A stretch of 64,000 nucleotides of DNA from contig JAQVVH010000001.1 of NCBI GenBank assembly GCA_028699065.1, positions 287,500-351,499 of the forward strand. The letters run 5' to 3'. The stretch is from Gallionella sp. Its GTDB lineage: Bacteria; Pseudomonadota; Gammaproteobacteria; Burkholderiales; Gallionellaceae. The translations under genes and the position numbers were made by a program. The notes under the pieces are model-generated. The model searched no databases. It saw only the letters and a program-made list of their open reading frames with translations, and had not been told where the DNA came from. Shown piece after piece: positions 1-9,563 of the stretch (position 1 is its first letter; each line of letters opens with the position of its first letter).

Positions 1-604
1 GGAACTGGGTGATCACGCGGGACGAACCCTCTTTCGGCGTGTAGATGGAATCCAGGCCGGGGCCGATCCAGTTGAACGGACGGAACAGCGTGTATTGCAA
101 ACCTTCCTGCTGACCGTAGGCATGAATCACGCGGTCCATCATTTGCTTGGAGCAGGAATAAATCCAGCGCGGCTTGTTGATCGGGCCGAGAATCAGTTCG
201 GAGTTTTCCGGGTCGAATTCCGCATCCTTGCACATGCCGTACACCTCCGAGGTGGACGGGAAAATCACACGCTTTTTATATTTCACAGCCTGACGAATGA
301 TGGGCAGATTGGCCTCAAAATCCAGCTCGAACACGCGCAGCGGCTCCTTCACATAAGTCGCCGGTGTGGCAATCGCCACCAGCGGCAGCACCACATCGCA
401 CTTGCGCACGTGATATTCGATCCATTCCTTGTTGATGGTGATATCACCCTCGAAGAAATGAAAACGCGGATTGTCGAGCAGATCAGACACGCGCTCGGAA
501 TTCATATCCATGCCATACACCTCCCAATCGGTCGTCGCGAGAATGCGATTGGACAGATGATGGCCGATGAAACCGTTCACACCCAGAATCAGGATCTTCT
601 TCAT
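1..604 (-). CDS. NAD-dependent UDP-glucuronate decarboxylase-type epimerase (ArnA C-terminal half), partial
   Basis: The reading frame opens with ATG at 604 and runs off the left window edge, so about 201 N-terminal residues are visible. It has the SDR Rossmann motif GVNGFIG near residue 8, the TSEVYG strand and the catalytic YSCSK (YxxxK) motif, as in the dehydrogenase/decarboxylase half of ArnA, which oxidises and decarboxylates UDP-glucuronate to the UDP-4-keto-pentose used for aminoarabinose. In E. coli this domain is fused to a formyltransferase; here the formyltransferase is a separate gene ending 9 bp upstream. Last visible member of the arn gene string. The C-terminus cannot be judged. 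Confidence 0.85.
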   Translation of the reverse strand, partial: MKKILILGVNGFIGHHLSNRILATTDWEVYGMDMNSERVSDLLDNPRFHFFEGDITINKEWIEYHVRKCDVVLPLVAIATPATYVKEPLRVFELDFEANLPIIRQAVKYKKRVIFPSTSEVYGMCKDAEFDPENSELILGPINKPRWIYSCSKQMMDRVIHAYGQQEGLQYTLFRPFNWIGPGLDSIYTPKEGSSRVITQF

Positions 605-613
605 TATTTTTCC

Positions 614-1537
614 TTAACGATTGAATTCAAATTTTTCACTGCCGTATTTTGCCTCAAAATCCGCCGCAGTAATCTCCCGCCCGTCCAACTCGAAACGCAC
701 CACCCGCAACACACCGCTACCGCAAATCGCGTAGGCCTTGCCGGACTTGACGTAAAAAGACGGCGGCAGGATTCCCTCCGCCGTGCAACACGTCCGCAGC
801 GTCTGCAATATGCGCATCGGCTGGCCGAGCAGGCGAGTCGTCGCGCCCGGATAGGGCGGCGCCACGGCACGCACCAGATTATGGATTTGCGCGTCGCTCT
901 GCGACCAGTCGATGACGCCATCCTCCGGCTTGCGGCCGCCGAAATAAGCGCCCCTGGACAAATCCTGCGGCACACGCGGCGCGTTACCCGCCAGCAGTGC
1001 CGGCAAAATCCCGTTCAGTGCCATTTCTGCCGCCACGGTCACTTTCTGAAACACCTCATGCGCGGTATCGTCGGGCAGAATCGGCACCGCCTGCTGCGCC
1101 ACAATATCGCCGTTATCCGGCTTCGCAGTCATGTAATGCAGCGTCGCACCGGTCTCGGTTTCACCACGGATGATGGCCCAGTTCACCGGCACGCGACCGC
1201 GATATTTCGGCAGCAGTGAACCGTGCATATTCAGCGCGCCCTGAGCCGGAATTTCCAGCAACGCCGGCTTGAGCATCTCGCGGTAATAGAACGAGAAAAA
1301 GAAATCCGGCCGCAAGGCGCGAATCTGCGCCACCACTTCAGGCGCATTCGGATTGTCCGGCGTAATCACCGGAATGCCGTGCAACTCCGCCAGCGCCTGC
1401 ACGCTGTCAAACCAGATATTTTCGTTTGGATTATCGCGATGAGTCACCACCAGCGCGACGTCCACTCCGTGCGCCAACAACACTGACAAGCAACGGTAAC
1501 CGACGTTGTGATAGGCAAAAACAATCGCGCGGCTCAT
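614..1537 (-). CDS. Formyltransferase, ArnA N-terminal-like (UDP-Ara4N formyltransferase)
   Basis: 307 residues of the methionyl-tRNA-formyltransferase fold, close in length to the formyltransferase half of ArnA. Recognisable features are the N-terminal Rossmann segment AIVFAYHNVGYRCL, the HGSLLPKYRGR stretch that carries the catalytic His, and the GATLHYM strand, followed by a C-terminal OB-like domain. The family N-formylates UDP-4-amino-4-deoxy-L-arabinose with 10-formyl-tetrahydrofolate. Its start overlaps the stop of the upstream arnC-like gene by 4 bp, so the two are translationally coupled. Separate genes for the two ArnA activities are the notable point. Confidence 0.88.
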   Translation of the reverse strand: MSRAIVFAYHNVGYRCLSVLLAHGVDVALVVTHRDNPNENIWFDSVQALAELHGIPVITPDNPNAPEVVAQIRALRPDFFFSFYYREMLKPALLEIPAQGALNMHGSLLPKYRGRVPVNWAIIRGETETGATLHYMTAKPDNGDIVAQQAVPILPDDTAHEVFQKVTVAAEMALNGILPALLAGNAPRVPQDLSRGAYFGGRKPEDGVIDWSQSDAQIHNLVRAVAPPYPGATTRLLGQPMRILQTLRTCCTAEGILPPSFYVKSGKAYAICGSGVLRVVRFELDGREITAADFEAKYGSEKFEFNR

Positions 1538-2541
1538 TCGCCGTCATCCGCGAACAAGTCGGTTGCGGCAGCGTCCGGCTTGGGCTTGCGCGCGCGTCTG
1601 GGTTTGCTCTCCTGCTCCAGCACGGCTTCAACCAAATAGCGCGGACGATGCCGCACCTGCTGGTACACGCGTCCGATATATTCGCCCAACAGACCGATGC
1701 CGAACAATGCCATGCCGATCAGGAAGAACATCAACGCAAACAGGGTAAACAAGCCCTCCGCTTCGGGCCCGATAATCAAGCGGCGAATCGCGAGGAACAC
1801 GAAGAAGAACGCCGACAATACCGAAATCAGCATACCGGTCATCGAAAACCACTGCAGCGGCACCAGCGAAAAACCGGTCATCAGATCGAAATTCAGGCGG
1901 ATCAGACTGTACAGCGAGTACTTGGATTCGCCGGCGGCGCGCTCCTCGTGCCCCACCACCACCTCGGTCGGATTGCGCGCGAAAGTGTAGGCCAGCGCCG
2001 GGATGAAGGTATTCACCTCCTTGCAGCTGTTGATCGCATCGATGATGTGGCGGTCATAGGCGCGGAACATACAACCCTGATCCGTCATCTTGATCCGGGT
2101 GATGCGCTCGCGCAGACCGTTCATCGCACGCGAGGCCACATGCCGCCACCAGCTGTCGTTGCGCTGGCGCCGGATCGAACCGACATAATCGTGCCCCTCG
2201 TCCATTTTCGCGAGCAGCAGCCCGGTGTCTTCCGGCGGATTTTGCAAATCGGCATCCAGCGTTACCACGCGCTGTCCGCGGCTGTGTTCAAAGCCAGCCA
2301 TGATGGCCATGTGCTGACCGAAATTACCGCTGAACAGAATCACGCGCGTCACATCCGGACGCAGCTGAAACTGCTGGCGCAGCAGGGCCGCCGAACGATC
2401 GCGGCTGCCATCGTTGACGAACAGGATCTCGTAGCCGATCCCCAGGCCATCCAGCGCCGGATACAGGCGCTGAAACAGGGCCGCCAGACCCTGCTCCTCG
2501 TTGTAAACGGGAATGATGACGGAAAGTTGTGGCGCGCTCAT
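1534..2541 (-). CDS. arnC: Undecaprenyl-phosphate 4-deoxy-4-formamido-L-arabinose transferase
   Basis: 335 residues. N-terminal GT-A family 2 domain (SVIIPVYNEEQGL at the start, the DADLQNPPED metal/nucleotide site near residue 95) followed by two predicted membrane helices near residues 230-300 (SVLSAFFFVFLAIRRLI and LMFFLIGMALFGIGLLGEYIG), the classic ArnC/GtrB-like architecture. It would transfer formylated aminoarabinose from UDP to undecaprenyl phosphate at the inner membrane. The C-terminus is basic (RRARKPKP) then acidic. It lies between the formyltransferase and arnB, matching the pathway. A related dolichol-P-mannose-like transferase is possible on domain grounds alone, but the context supports ArnC. 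Confidence 0.88.
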   Translation of the reverse strand: MSAPQLSVIIPVYNEEQGLAALFQRLYPALDGLGIGYEILFVNDGSRDRSAALLRQQFQLRPDVTRVILFSGNFGQHMAIMAGFEHSRGQRVVTLDADLQNPPEDTGLLLAKMDEGHDYVGSIRRQRNDSWWRHVASRAMNGLRERITRIKMTDQGCMFRAYDRHIIDAINSCKEVNTFIPALAYTFARNPTEVVVGHEERAAGESKYSLYSLIRLNFDLMTGFSLVPLQWFSMTGMLISVLSAFFFVFLAIRRLIIGPEAEGLFTLFALMFFLIGMALFGIGLLGEYIGRVYQQVRHRPRYLVEAVLEQESKPRRARKPKPDAAATDLFADDGE

Positions 2542-2563
2542 AGGGTCGGCATTCTATCGCAGA

Positions 2564-3679
2564 TCAGCCCAGCAACTCACGCACGGCGCGCACCACGCGC
2601 TCGACATCCGCCTCATTCATGGCATAGAACATCGGCAGCGACACAATCTGCCTGCCCACCCGCTCCGCAATCGGGAACATGCCTTCGTGGAAACCGCGCT
2701 CACGGTAAAGCTTGAACAGATGAATGGGCGCGTAGTGATAACCAATGCCGATGTCGCGTTCCTTCATCTGCGCCATGAAATTGGCGCGCGACATCCGCGC
2801 CGGCAATTCCAATTGGAACAGATGCCAATTGGTGTTGGTGAAATCCTGCGGTGGCAGTTTTGCACCGCTTTGCGCTTCGAAATCCGTACCGAAACATTCG
2901 AAATAGTGTTGCGCAAGCTGCCGCCGCCGCGCGGTGATTGCATCCAGCTGGGCAAACTGTCCGAGGCCGATGGCCGCCGCAATATCCGTCATATTGAACT
3001 TGCCACCGAGCACATCCACTTCGATACCATCCCAGCCGCTGCGGGTCACACCCTGCAAGCGATATTTTTCGGCCAGCCGGACCTCATCCTCATCGTTGAG
3101 CACCAGGCAGCCGCCCTCCGATGTAGTGATATTTTTGTTAGCCTGAAAGCTGAACGAAACGAAGTCGCCGAACGAACCAATCGGCTTGCCCTGCCAGCTG
3201 GCACCGATGGCCTGCGCGGCGTCTTCGATCACCCGCAACCGGTATTTGGCGGCAATGGCATAGAGCCGGTCCATATCCACCGGTTTGCCCGCGAGATACA
3301 CGGGAATGATGGCCCTGGTGCGCGAATTGATCGCGGCTTCCAGCTTGTCGAGATCGATATTTCGGGTCACCGGGTCGATGTCCGCAAATACCGGCGTCGC
3401 GCCGACTTCGAGAATCACATTCGCCGTCGCCACCCAGGAAATCGGCGTAGTAATCACTTCATCGCCCGGGCCAATACCGGCGATGCGCAGCGCGATCTCC
3501 ATCGTGCAAGTGCCGGAATTGAAAGTGCGCACCGGACGACCACCAAAATAATCCGACAGCTGCTGCTCGAACTCGGCCACCTTCGGGCCGCTGGTAATCC
3601 AGCCGGAACGCAACACATTGCCGACTTCGGCAATGGTCGCCTCGTCTATGGTGGGTTTGGAAAATGGCAAAAAACTCAT
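2564..3679 (-). CDS. arnB: UDP-4-amino-4-deoxy-L-arabinose-oxoglutarate aminotransferase
   Basis: 371 residues from the ATG at 3679; a longer frame to 3772 exists but would run into the upstream transporter gene, and the family begins at MSFLPFSKPTIDE. Fold type I PLP enzyme of the DegT/DnrJ/EryC1/ArnB group: the cofactor lysine is in FQANKNITTSEGG, and VIEDAAQAIGA carries the Asp that contacts the pyridine nitrogen. It transaminates the 4-keto-pentose made by the decarboxylase. It follows the ArnE-like gene by 5 bp and precedes arnC by 22 bp. Confidence 0.9.
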   Translation of the reverse strand: MSFLPFSKPTIDEATIAEVGNVLRSGWITSGPKVAEFEQQLSDYFGGRPVRTFNSGTCTMEIALRIAGIGPGDEVITTPISWVATANVILEVGATPVFADIDPVTRNIDLDKLEAAINSRTRAIIPVYLAGKPVDMDRLYAIAAKYRLRVIEDAAQAIGASWQGKPIGSFGDFVSFSFQANKNITTSEGGCLVLNDEDEVRLAEKYRLQGVTRSGWDGIEVDVLGGKFNMTDIAAAIGLGQFAQLDAITARRRQLAQHYFECFGTDFEAQSGAKLPPQDFTNTNWHLFQLELPARMSRANFMAQMKERDIGIGYHYAPIHLFKLYRERGFHEGMFPIAERVGRQIVSLPMFYAMNEADVERVVRAVRELLG

Positions 3680-3684
3680 CGCAA

Positions 3685-4056
3685 TCACGCTCTCGAAATA
3701 ATGATGACACCGACAATGATCACACCCATGCCGACCACTTTGGCGGGATTGAAGGCTTCGTTGAACAACCACCAGGCCGCCACAGCATTGACAACGTAAC
3801 CCAGCGACAGCAGCGGATAGGCGATACTGACCTGCACCCGCGACAGCGCCAGAATCCAGATCACCACGCCAAACACATAGCAGCCCATCGCCCCCAGAAT
3901 ATGCGGCTCGGTGGCCAGCTTCCAGCCGATCGGCAAAATGTTCTCGCGGCTGAATTCAAAATACCCAACCGCATTGGTGCCGGCCTTGATCAGAATTTGC
4001 GCGGCGACATTAAACAGCACACCGACCACAATCAAACTGAAGCTCACCAGACTCAC
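3685..4056 (-). CDS. Small EamA/SMR-type flippase subunit, ArnE/ArnF-like
   Basis: 123 residues, nearly all in four predicted transmembrane helices (SLIVVGVLFNVAAQILI, ILGAMGCYVFGVVIWIL, IAYPLLSLGYVVNAVAAWW, VVGMGVIIVGVIIIS). Length and the SIAYPLLSLGYV motif match ArnE/ArnF, which together flip undecaprenyl-phosphate-aminoarabinose to the periplasmic face. Only one such subunit is present in the window, so it may act as a homodimer or have a partner elsewhere. Start overlaps the stop of arnT by 4 bp. Confidence 0.82.
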   Translation of the reverse strand: MSLVSFSLIVVGVLFNVAAQILIKAGTNAVGYFEFSRENILPIGWKLATEPHILGAMGCYVFGVVIWILALSRVQVSIAYPLLSLGYVVNAVAAWWLFNEAFNPAKVVGMGVIIVGVIIISRA

Positions 4057-5687
4057 GGTTTTTTCACCACAATGTGTTGTGTGTCTTGAAAGATGATCTG
4101 CATGGAAATTCCCAGTTGTTGGATCTGCGGATAAGCATAGCTGGGCATGATAGCCAGCGCACGCGGCTGCGCATTCCAGGCGGAGGCAAACGCCGCCAGC
4201 GTGGGAATGTAGCGTTGCGGCTCCTGCTGAATGCCGTAAGCCATTTCATCCTGATATTGCACCAGCGTAAACGTATGTTTCAGGTAGAACGCCAGCGTCT
4301 GCTCGTAGGTCAGCACCGAATAAAACGGAATCTCGGGGCTCACCTCGCTGTGAATGACCTCGGCGATGTGCCTGGCCGAGCGTTCACGCGCAATGCTTTC
4401 GTAACCCGACAACCCGATCTGCGCCGTCAGCAGCGCGGCAACCGCAACCGCGAGCACGCCGGAAAATTTCTCGCCGCGCCACAGCGCGCGCAATCCCAGC
4501 CCCAGACCTGCCAGTCCGACCACTGCGGCGACAAACAACCAGGGGGCGTAATGCGGGTACAACGCTGCCTGATTGGGTGTATCCGCCAATCTGCCCATGA
4601 TCGACGCAAGCACGATCAGCAACAGTGGCATCAACAGTGCCGGCGCCAGCTGCCAGAAAAGCGTACGGGAGCGCATGGCGACGATATGCCTGCCCATCAG
4701 CAGCGCCAGTGCCGGAAACATCGGCAACAGGTATGAGGGCAACTTGGAGCCGGAAATGGAGAAGAACAGGTAAATAAAAATCGCCCAGATCAGCAGGAAG
4801 CGCGACGCATTGAATTGTCCGGCGGCAACACTGTCCAGACCGCGCCTCATACTGTCTAACAGCGTCACCGTCCAGGGCAACGCACCCGCCAGCAGAATGG
4901 GAATGAAATAATGCCAGGGCTGGTAGCGTCCCAGATCTTTGGTGGTAAAGCGGGTGTAATGCTCGTAGATGAAAAAGCGCTCAAAAAATTCCGGATTGGC
5001 TTTCATCACCAGATAGAACCACGGCGAGACAATGGCAAAAAACAGCGCCAGCCCCGGCAACCAGTGCATGCGTTTCAATACACTGAAATCGCGTTGCACC
5101 AGACAATAGATAAACAACGCCGCACCGGGTAACACGATCCCCATCAGACCTTTGCTCAATACGGCCAGCGCGAGACCCGCCCAGGCCACCAGCATCCAGC
5201 GCCGGCGCGATCGCACCTCCGCTTCATTTTGCGCGATCAGCAAACCGGCGATGCCCAGCGTGATAAAGAACGTCACCCCCATATCCAGCGTATTGATATG
5301 CGCCATCAGCACATAAAGCAGGCTGCTGGAAAGAATGAGCGCGGCATATCCGGCAGCCTCGCGTCCGAACAATTTCACCCCGGTCAGCCAGACCAGCAGA
5401 ATACCGGCGAATCCAGTCAGTGCCGCCCACAGGCGCGACGTCCACTGTTCATCGCCAAAGAGCGTGTAAGCCGTGGCGGTCGCCCAATATTGCAACGGCG
5501 GCTTCTCGAAATACTTGAGTTCGTTCAGGCGCGGAGTCACCCAGTCTCCGCTCACCACCATCTCGCGCGGAATCTCGGCGTAGCGCCCCTCATCCGGCTT
5601 GATCAGCGTGCGGTATTCCAGATTGGCAAACCACACCAGCGCCAGTGCAAAAAGTAAAAACAACCCGGCTGCGCGCGTCGATCTCAT
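4053..5687 (-). CDS. arnT: Lipid A 4-amino-4-deoxy-L-arabinose transferase-like GT39/GT83 membrane glycosyltransferase
   Basis: 544 residues, polytopic (about a dozen hydrophobic helices). The first periplasmic loop has the PDEGRYAEIPREM motif that carries the catalytic acidic residues of ArnT, then FEKPPLQYW. These enzymes move aminoarabinose from undecaprenyl phosphate to lipid A phosphates in the periplasm and so reduce binding of cationic peptides. It overlaps the stop of the arnE-like gene and the start region of the zinc-ribbon methyltransferase by 4 bp each. A transferase for another sugar is possible, but the neighbours supply the aminoarabinose donor. Confidence 0.88.
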   Translation of the reverse strand: MRSTRAAGLFLLFALALVWFANLEYRTLIKPDEGRYAEIPREMVVSGDWVTPRLNELKYFEKPPLQYWATATAYTLFGDEQWTSRLWAALTGFAGILLVWLTGVKLFGREAAGYAALILSSSLLYVLMAHINTLDMGVTFFITLGIAGLLIAQNEAEVRSRRRWMLVAWAGLALAVLSKGLMGIVLPGAALFIYCLVQRDFSVLKRMHWLPGLALFFAIVSPWFYLVMKANPEFFERFFIYEHYTRFTTKDLGRYQPWHYFIPILLAGALPWTVTLLDSMRRGLDSVAAGQFNASRFLLIWAIFIYLFFSISGSKLPSYLLPMFPALALLMGRHIVAMRSRTLFWQLAPALLMPLLLIVLASIMGRLADTPNQAALYPHYAPWLFVAAVVGLAGLGLGLRALWRGEKFSGVLAVAVAALLTAQIGLSGYESIARERSARHIAEVIHSEVSPEIPFYSVLTYEQTLAFYLKHTFTLVQYQDEMAYGIQQEPQRYIPTLAAFASAWNAQPRALAIMPSYAYPQIQQLGISMQIIFQDTQHIVVKKP

Positions 5688-6553
5688 TTTTCAGCCACCA
5701 CCAGCAATGAACCTCCTGCGGAAAAAGTCACGCCCAGCGCCAGCAGCCCGCGCTCCAGCGCCATCACGGCGCCGAAAAGAGCATTCACCAGCGGGTGAAT
5801 CTTCAGGCCGGGATCCATGCCATCCGCCACGGGCGGCGCATTGCGCTGCAACACGCGCGACAGCCACATCGCCGGCAACAACAGGGACACGAACGACGTC
5901 ACATAGCGCACGCGGAAACCCGCCCGGCGCATTTTTTCCAGCAATTCGGCGCGGGTGTAGCGCCGCTTGTGATGTGCGTACTCGTCCATCCGGCTCCACA
6001 GCGACGGATGTTGCGGGACCGTAAAAATCACGCCGCCCCCGGCTTTGCAGGCGGCATGAATTTGCGCCAGTGCGGCGGCATCGTCCTCAATGTGTTCCAG
6101 CACGTCGAACGCGCCGATCAGATCGAACGTTTCGCGGAACGGGATCGCCGTCGCGTCCATCTGGAACAGCGTCGCGCTCGGCACCCGTTGCTGGGCAAAC
6201 CCCAGCCCTTCGGTAAAGATATCGCTGCCGCAGAGTTCTGCTTGCGGGTAACTCGTCCGCAGATTGGCCAGCACGAAGCCCGTGCCGCAACCGATTTCGA
6301 GCATCCGTCCGGCGCGCGGAAAATGCTGCAGCAACAACTTCTTCAGCAGCACGTTCCGCGCCACAAACCAGAAATTGCCGGCTTCCACCTGCGCATAGCG
6401 ACTGAATAACTCCGGATCGAAACCGTTGTTCTGTGCCGCCAACTCAGGCGCGAAGGAAACGAAACCGCCCCGTTCTTCCGGCGTAAATCCGCAGGCCGGA
6501 CAAGTCCAGTCCACCGCTTCAAATTCATACCCGCATTTCAGACAACGCTTCAT
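5684..6553 (-). CDS. Class I SAM methyltransferase with N-terminal zinc ribbon
   Basis: 289 residues. It opens with a four-cysteine zinc ribbon (CLKCGYEF then CPACGF, residues 4-22), followed by a Rossmann methyltransferase domain with motif I MLEIGCGTGFVLANL near residue 85 and FDVLEHIEDD (motif II). Two hydrophobic segments near the C-terminus (SLLLPAMWLSRVL; GLLALGVTFSAGGSLLVV) suggest membrane association. The substrate is unknown; the position between tyrA and arnT, with 4 bp overlaps on both sides, suggests a role with the lipid A or envelope genes but this is only context. Confidence 0.75.
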   Translation of the reverse strand: MKRCLKCGYEFEAVDWTCPACGFTPEERGGFVSFAPELAAQNNGFDPELFSRYAQVEAGNFWFVARNVLLKKLLLQHFPRAGRMLEIGCGTGFVLANLRTSYPQAELCGSDIFTEGLGFAQQRVPSATLFQMDATAIPFRETFDLIGAFDVLEHIEDDAAALAQIHAACKAGGGVIFTVPQHPSLWSRMDEYAHHKRRYTRAELLEKMRRAGFRVRYVTSFVSLLLPAMWLSRVLQRNAPPVADGMDPGLKIHPLVNALFGAVMALERGLLALGVTFSAGGSLLVVAEK

Positions 6554-7437
6554 TTTTCCTTTCCGGACTCATCCGCCTGCCAGCGACAGCGAACCTCGCG
6601 CGCGACAGCAAAGATAGTTTCCAGTTTTTCCGCGTCGGCAGACGCCAAGGCAACGCGCAATCTATCCAGCTCGGCGCGATAACTATCGAGTTCCTGCAGC
6701 AATGCCTCGCGATTGGCCAAACAAATATCGCGCCACATTTCCGGCGAACTGGCAGCGATGCGCGTGAAATCGCGGAAGCCGCCGGCCGCAAATGACAACA
6801 ACAAATCGCGCTCGGACTTTTGCGCGATGTCATGTACCAGCGCAAATGACAAGAGATGGGGTAAATGACTGACGGCGGCAAACACACGGTCATGCTGCCC
6901 CGCAGACAATTCGCTCACCGTCGCACCGCACTGCTCCCAGGCGAATCGCACCCGCGCAAGCGCTGCCGGGGTATTTTCCGGCAACGGCGTCAGGACGACC
7001 TTCCGGCCCTGATACAAATCGGCCAGCGCTGCCGCCGCACCGCTTTTTTCGGCACCCGCAATCGGGTGTGCCGGCACAAAACGGGACAGCGCCACACCCA
7101 GATTTTCACGGGCTGCCGCAACCACATCGGATTTGGTGCTACCCGCATCGGTCAGCAACGTGGACTCGCCCAGATGCGGGGCAATGCGCCGCATGATCTC
7201 AGCCATCTGCCCGACCGGCGTGGCCAGCAAAACAAGATCGGCATCGCGAACCTCCTCGGCTTCGGATTGACCGATGCGATCGATCACACCAAGCTGCAGC
7301 GCCTCCCGCAGTGCGCTCTCACGCCGCCCGAAGCCGACCACCTCTCCGACCGCATTCGCCTTGCGCAACGCCAGAGCGAACGAACCGCCAATCAGCCCGA
7401 CGCCAAAGATGACAATTTTGCGGAAGGGCGTTTGCAT
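6550..7437 (-). CDS. tyrA: Prephenate dehydrogenase
   Basis: 295 residues. N-terminal NAD-binding fold with IFGVGLIGGSFALALRK (GxGxxGG), ATPVGQMAEIM, and the catalytic-region histidine in FVPAHPIAGAEKSG, followed by the all-helical C-terminal domain. The enzyme oxidatively decarboxylates prephenate to 4-hydroxyphenylpyruvate for tyrosine (or arogenate to tyrosine). No chorismate mutase or ACT domain is attached; the mutase is in pheA of the same gene string. Stop overlaps the next start by 4 bp; the upstream DAHP synthase ends 3 bp before. Confidence 0.92.
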   Translation of the reverse strand: MQTPFRKIVIFGVGLIGGSFALALRKANAVGEVVGFGRRESALREALQLGVIDRIGQSEAEEVRDADLVLLATPVGQMAEIMRRIAPHLGESTLLTDAGSTKSDVVAAARENLGVALSRFVPAHPIAGAEKSGAAAALADLYQGRKVVLTPLPENTPAALARVRFAWEQCGATVSELSAGQHDRVFAAVSHLPHLLSFALVHDIAQKSERDLLLSFAAGGFRDFTRIAASSPEMWRDICLANREALLQELDSYRAELDRLRVALASADAEKLETIFAVAREVRCRWQADESGKEK

Positions 7438-7440
7438 AAG

Positions 7441-8457
7441 TTAGAGAGAGCGGCCAATAGCGTTGGCAATTCCGCCCAGCGTCCCCATCAGCGCTTTCAG
7501 CTCGTCCGGCGTCAGCGCCTGATCCGCATCGCACCAGGCCTCGCACGGTGTCGGATGCATCTCGACCAGCAGGCCATCCGCGCCTGCAGCGATCGCCGCT
7601 TGCGACAGCGCCGGGACCATCCAGGCTTTGCCCCCCGCATGCGAGGGATCGACGATCACCGGCAAATGGGTTTCCTTTTTCAACACCGGAATCGCGGTCA
7701 CATCGAGCACGTTGCGGTAGTAGGTCTCAAACGTGCGAATGCCGCGCTCGCAGAAAATAATGTTGTGGTTGCCGCCCGCGGCAATGTATTCGGCCGCCAT
7801 CAGCCACTCGCTGATGGTCGCCGACATGCCGCGCTTGAGAATGACCGGCTTGTTGATCTTGCCGACTTCCTTCAGCAGATCGAAATTCTGCATGTTGCGC
7901 GTACCGATCTGGATGACATCCACGTCATATTCCAGGAAGGTGTCGAGTTGTCGCGCATCCATCAGCTCGGTCACGATAGGCAGCTTGTACTTCGCCGCCG
8001 CGTTGCGGAAGATATCCAAACCCTCTTTGCCCTTGCCCTGAAACGTGTACGGGCTCGTGCGCGGTTTGAATGCCCCGCCGCGCATCAGACGACAACCGGC
8101 CTCGTGCACAAACTTTGCCGACAGATCCATCTGCTCCTGGGTTTCCACCGAACAGGGGCCGGCGATAATCTGAATCTGTTTGCCCCCAACGGGAATGCCG
8201 CCAATGTCAACGATCGTGTTTTCGCGATGCGATTCGCGCGACACGATCTTGTATTGTTTGGCGATGTGCATCGCCGATTCCACGCCCGGCAGCGGCGTGA
8301 ACATCTCCGGCGTCAGCTTGCGCTCGTCGCCGATGGCGCCGATCACAGTGCGTTCGATACCGCGCGAAATATTGGCTGTCAGCCCCGCGGCTTCCAGTTT
8401 GTTAACCACCGTGCCGAGTTGTTCATCGGTCACTTCCCTGCCCATTACGATAATCAT
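7441..8457 (-). CDS. 3-deoxy-7-phosphoheptulonate synthase, type I-beta
   Basis: 338 residues: an N-terminal ferredoxin-like regulatory domain (MIIVMGREVTDEQLGTVVNK, about residues 1-70) and a KDO8PS-like TIM barrel. Barrel signatures are IAGPCSVET with a metal Cys, GGAFKPRTSPYTFQG, and VDPSHAGGK with a metal His. It condenses phosphoenolpyruvate and erythrose 4-phosphate, the first step to chorismate. The fused N-terminal domain is the site of tyrosine inhibition in the Thermotoga type enzyme (family knowledge). Overlaps hisC by 4 bp. Usually aroA/cmk follow tyrA in betaproteobacteria; a DAHP synthase here is a rearranged version. Confidence 0.92.
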   Translation of the reverse strand: MIIVMGREVTDEQLGTVVNKLEAAGLTANISRGIERTVIGAIGDERKLTPEMFTPLPGVESAMHIAKQYKIVSRESHRENTIVDIGGIPVGGKQIQIIAGPCSVETQEQMDLSAKFVHEAGCRLMRGGAFKPRTSPYTFQGKGKEGLDIFRNAAAKYKLPIVTELMDARQLDTFLEYDVDVIQIGTRNMQNFDLLKEVGKINKPVILKRGMSATISEWLMAAEYIAAGGNHNIIFCERGIRTFETYYRNVLDVTAIPVLKKETHLPVIVDPSHAGGKAWMVPALSQAAIAAGADGLLVEMHPTPCEAWCDADQALTPDELKALMGTLGGIANAIGRSL

Positions 8458-9563
8458 GCTTGCTCTCCTTGCGCCTGCTTCAGCGCAGACAAAAATTTCC
8501 CGTTTTCCGTTTCCAGACCAATGCTGACACGCAACCAGTCCGGCATCTCATAGTTCGCAATCGGACGCACAATGACGCCCAGCTCCAACAACCGCTGATA
8601 AATTCGCAGCGCGTTGGGGATGCGGAAGCTGATGAAATTGCCATAGGACGGAATGTATTCCAGCCCCAGCGCACTCAAACCCGCTTCGATTTGTTGCATC
8701 CCGCGCCGGTTCAACTCGAACGTCTGCCCCACAAAATCCGCATCCTGCAACGCTGCGACGGCGGCGGCCTGCGCCGGGCTGTTGACGTTAAACGGCTGGC
8801 GCACGCGATTCAGCATATCCGCCACCTGCGGATGCATGAGCGCATAGCCCACGCGCAAACTCGCCAGCCCGTAAGCTTTGGAAAAGGTCCGCGACACGAT
8901 CAGATTGGGGAAATCTGCCAGCCAACTGACGCTGTCGTAGCGGCAACTCTCCGGCAGATATTCGTTGTATGCCTCATCCAGCACGACGAGGATGTTGCCC
9001 GGCAGCGTCTCCAAAAAACCGCGCAGAGACTCACCGCTCAAAAAAGTGCCGGTCGGATTATTGGGGTTCGCCACGAACACCATCCTGGCCTGCTGTTCCA
9101 CGGCGGCGGCTTGCATCGCCTCAAGGTCATGGCCGAATTGCCGAGCCGGCACGGCAATCCCCTCGGCACCCGCAGCCTGAGTCGCCAGCGCATACACGGC
9201 AAACGCATGGGCGGAATACACAGCCTTTTCGCCCGCAGTCAGAAACGCGCGGGCGGAAAGTTCGAGCAAATCATTGGAACCGTTACCCAGCACAATCTGC
9301 GGATGCGACACCGCATAGCGCTGCGCAATCGCATCTTTCAGCGCAAAACCGTTGCCGTCCGGATACAAACCAATCTCCAGCAGCGCGGTGCGCGCGGCCT
9401 CGAGCGCCTTCGGACTCGCGCCCAGCGGGTTCTCATTGGAGGCGAGCTTGACAATGCCACTGATACCAAGCTCGCGTTCGAGTTCGGAAATCGGCTTACC
9501 CGGCTGATACGGCGCAATGGCGCGGACGTGCTCCGGCGCCAGGCGGGAATAATCGAAACTCAT
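8454..9563 (-). CDS. hisC: Histidinol-phosphate / aromatic amino acid aminotransferase
   Basis: 369 residues, aminotransferase class I/II. The PLP lysine lies in SRTFSKAYGLASLRVGY, VVLDEAYNEY gives the pyridine-ring Asp/Tyr pair, and NENPLGASP is the substrate-cap region. In betaproteobacterial gyrA-serC-pheA-hisC-tyrA clusters this HisC2-type copy probably serves the last transamination of phenylalanine and tyrosine synthesis as well as histidine. Start overlaps the upstream methyltransferase by 4 bp and its stop overlaps the DAHP synthase start. Confidence 0.9.
   Translation of the reverse strand: MSFDYSRLAPEHVRAIAPYQPGKPISELERELGISGIVKLASNENPLGASPKALEAARTALLEIGLYPDGNGFALKDAIAQRYAVSHPQIVLGNGSNDLLELSARAFLTAGEKAVYSAHAFAVYALATQAAGAEGIAVPARQFGHDLEAMQAAAVEQQARMVFVANPNNPTGTFLSGESLRGFLETLPGNILVVLDEAYNEYLPESCRYDSVSWLADFPNLIVSRTFSKAYGLASLRVGYALMHPQVADMLNRVRQPFNVNSPAQAAAVAALQDADFVGQTFELNRRGMQQIEAGLSALGLEYIPSYGNFISFRIPNALRIYQRLLELGVIVRPIANYEMPDWLRVSIGLETENGKFLSALKQAQGEQA

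Noticed and set aside
95..1219. Long plus-strand open frame of 374 codons
   Set aside because: It lies antisense to the decarboxylase and formyltransferase genes, is rich in His, Arg and Gln, and shows no domain; an antisense shadow in GC-rich DNA. The same holds for the long plus-strand frames over hisC, serC, pheA and gyrA.
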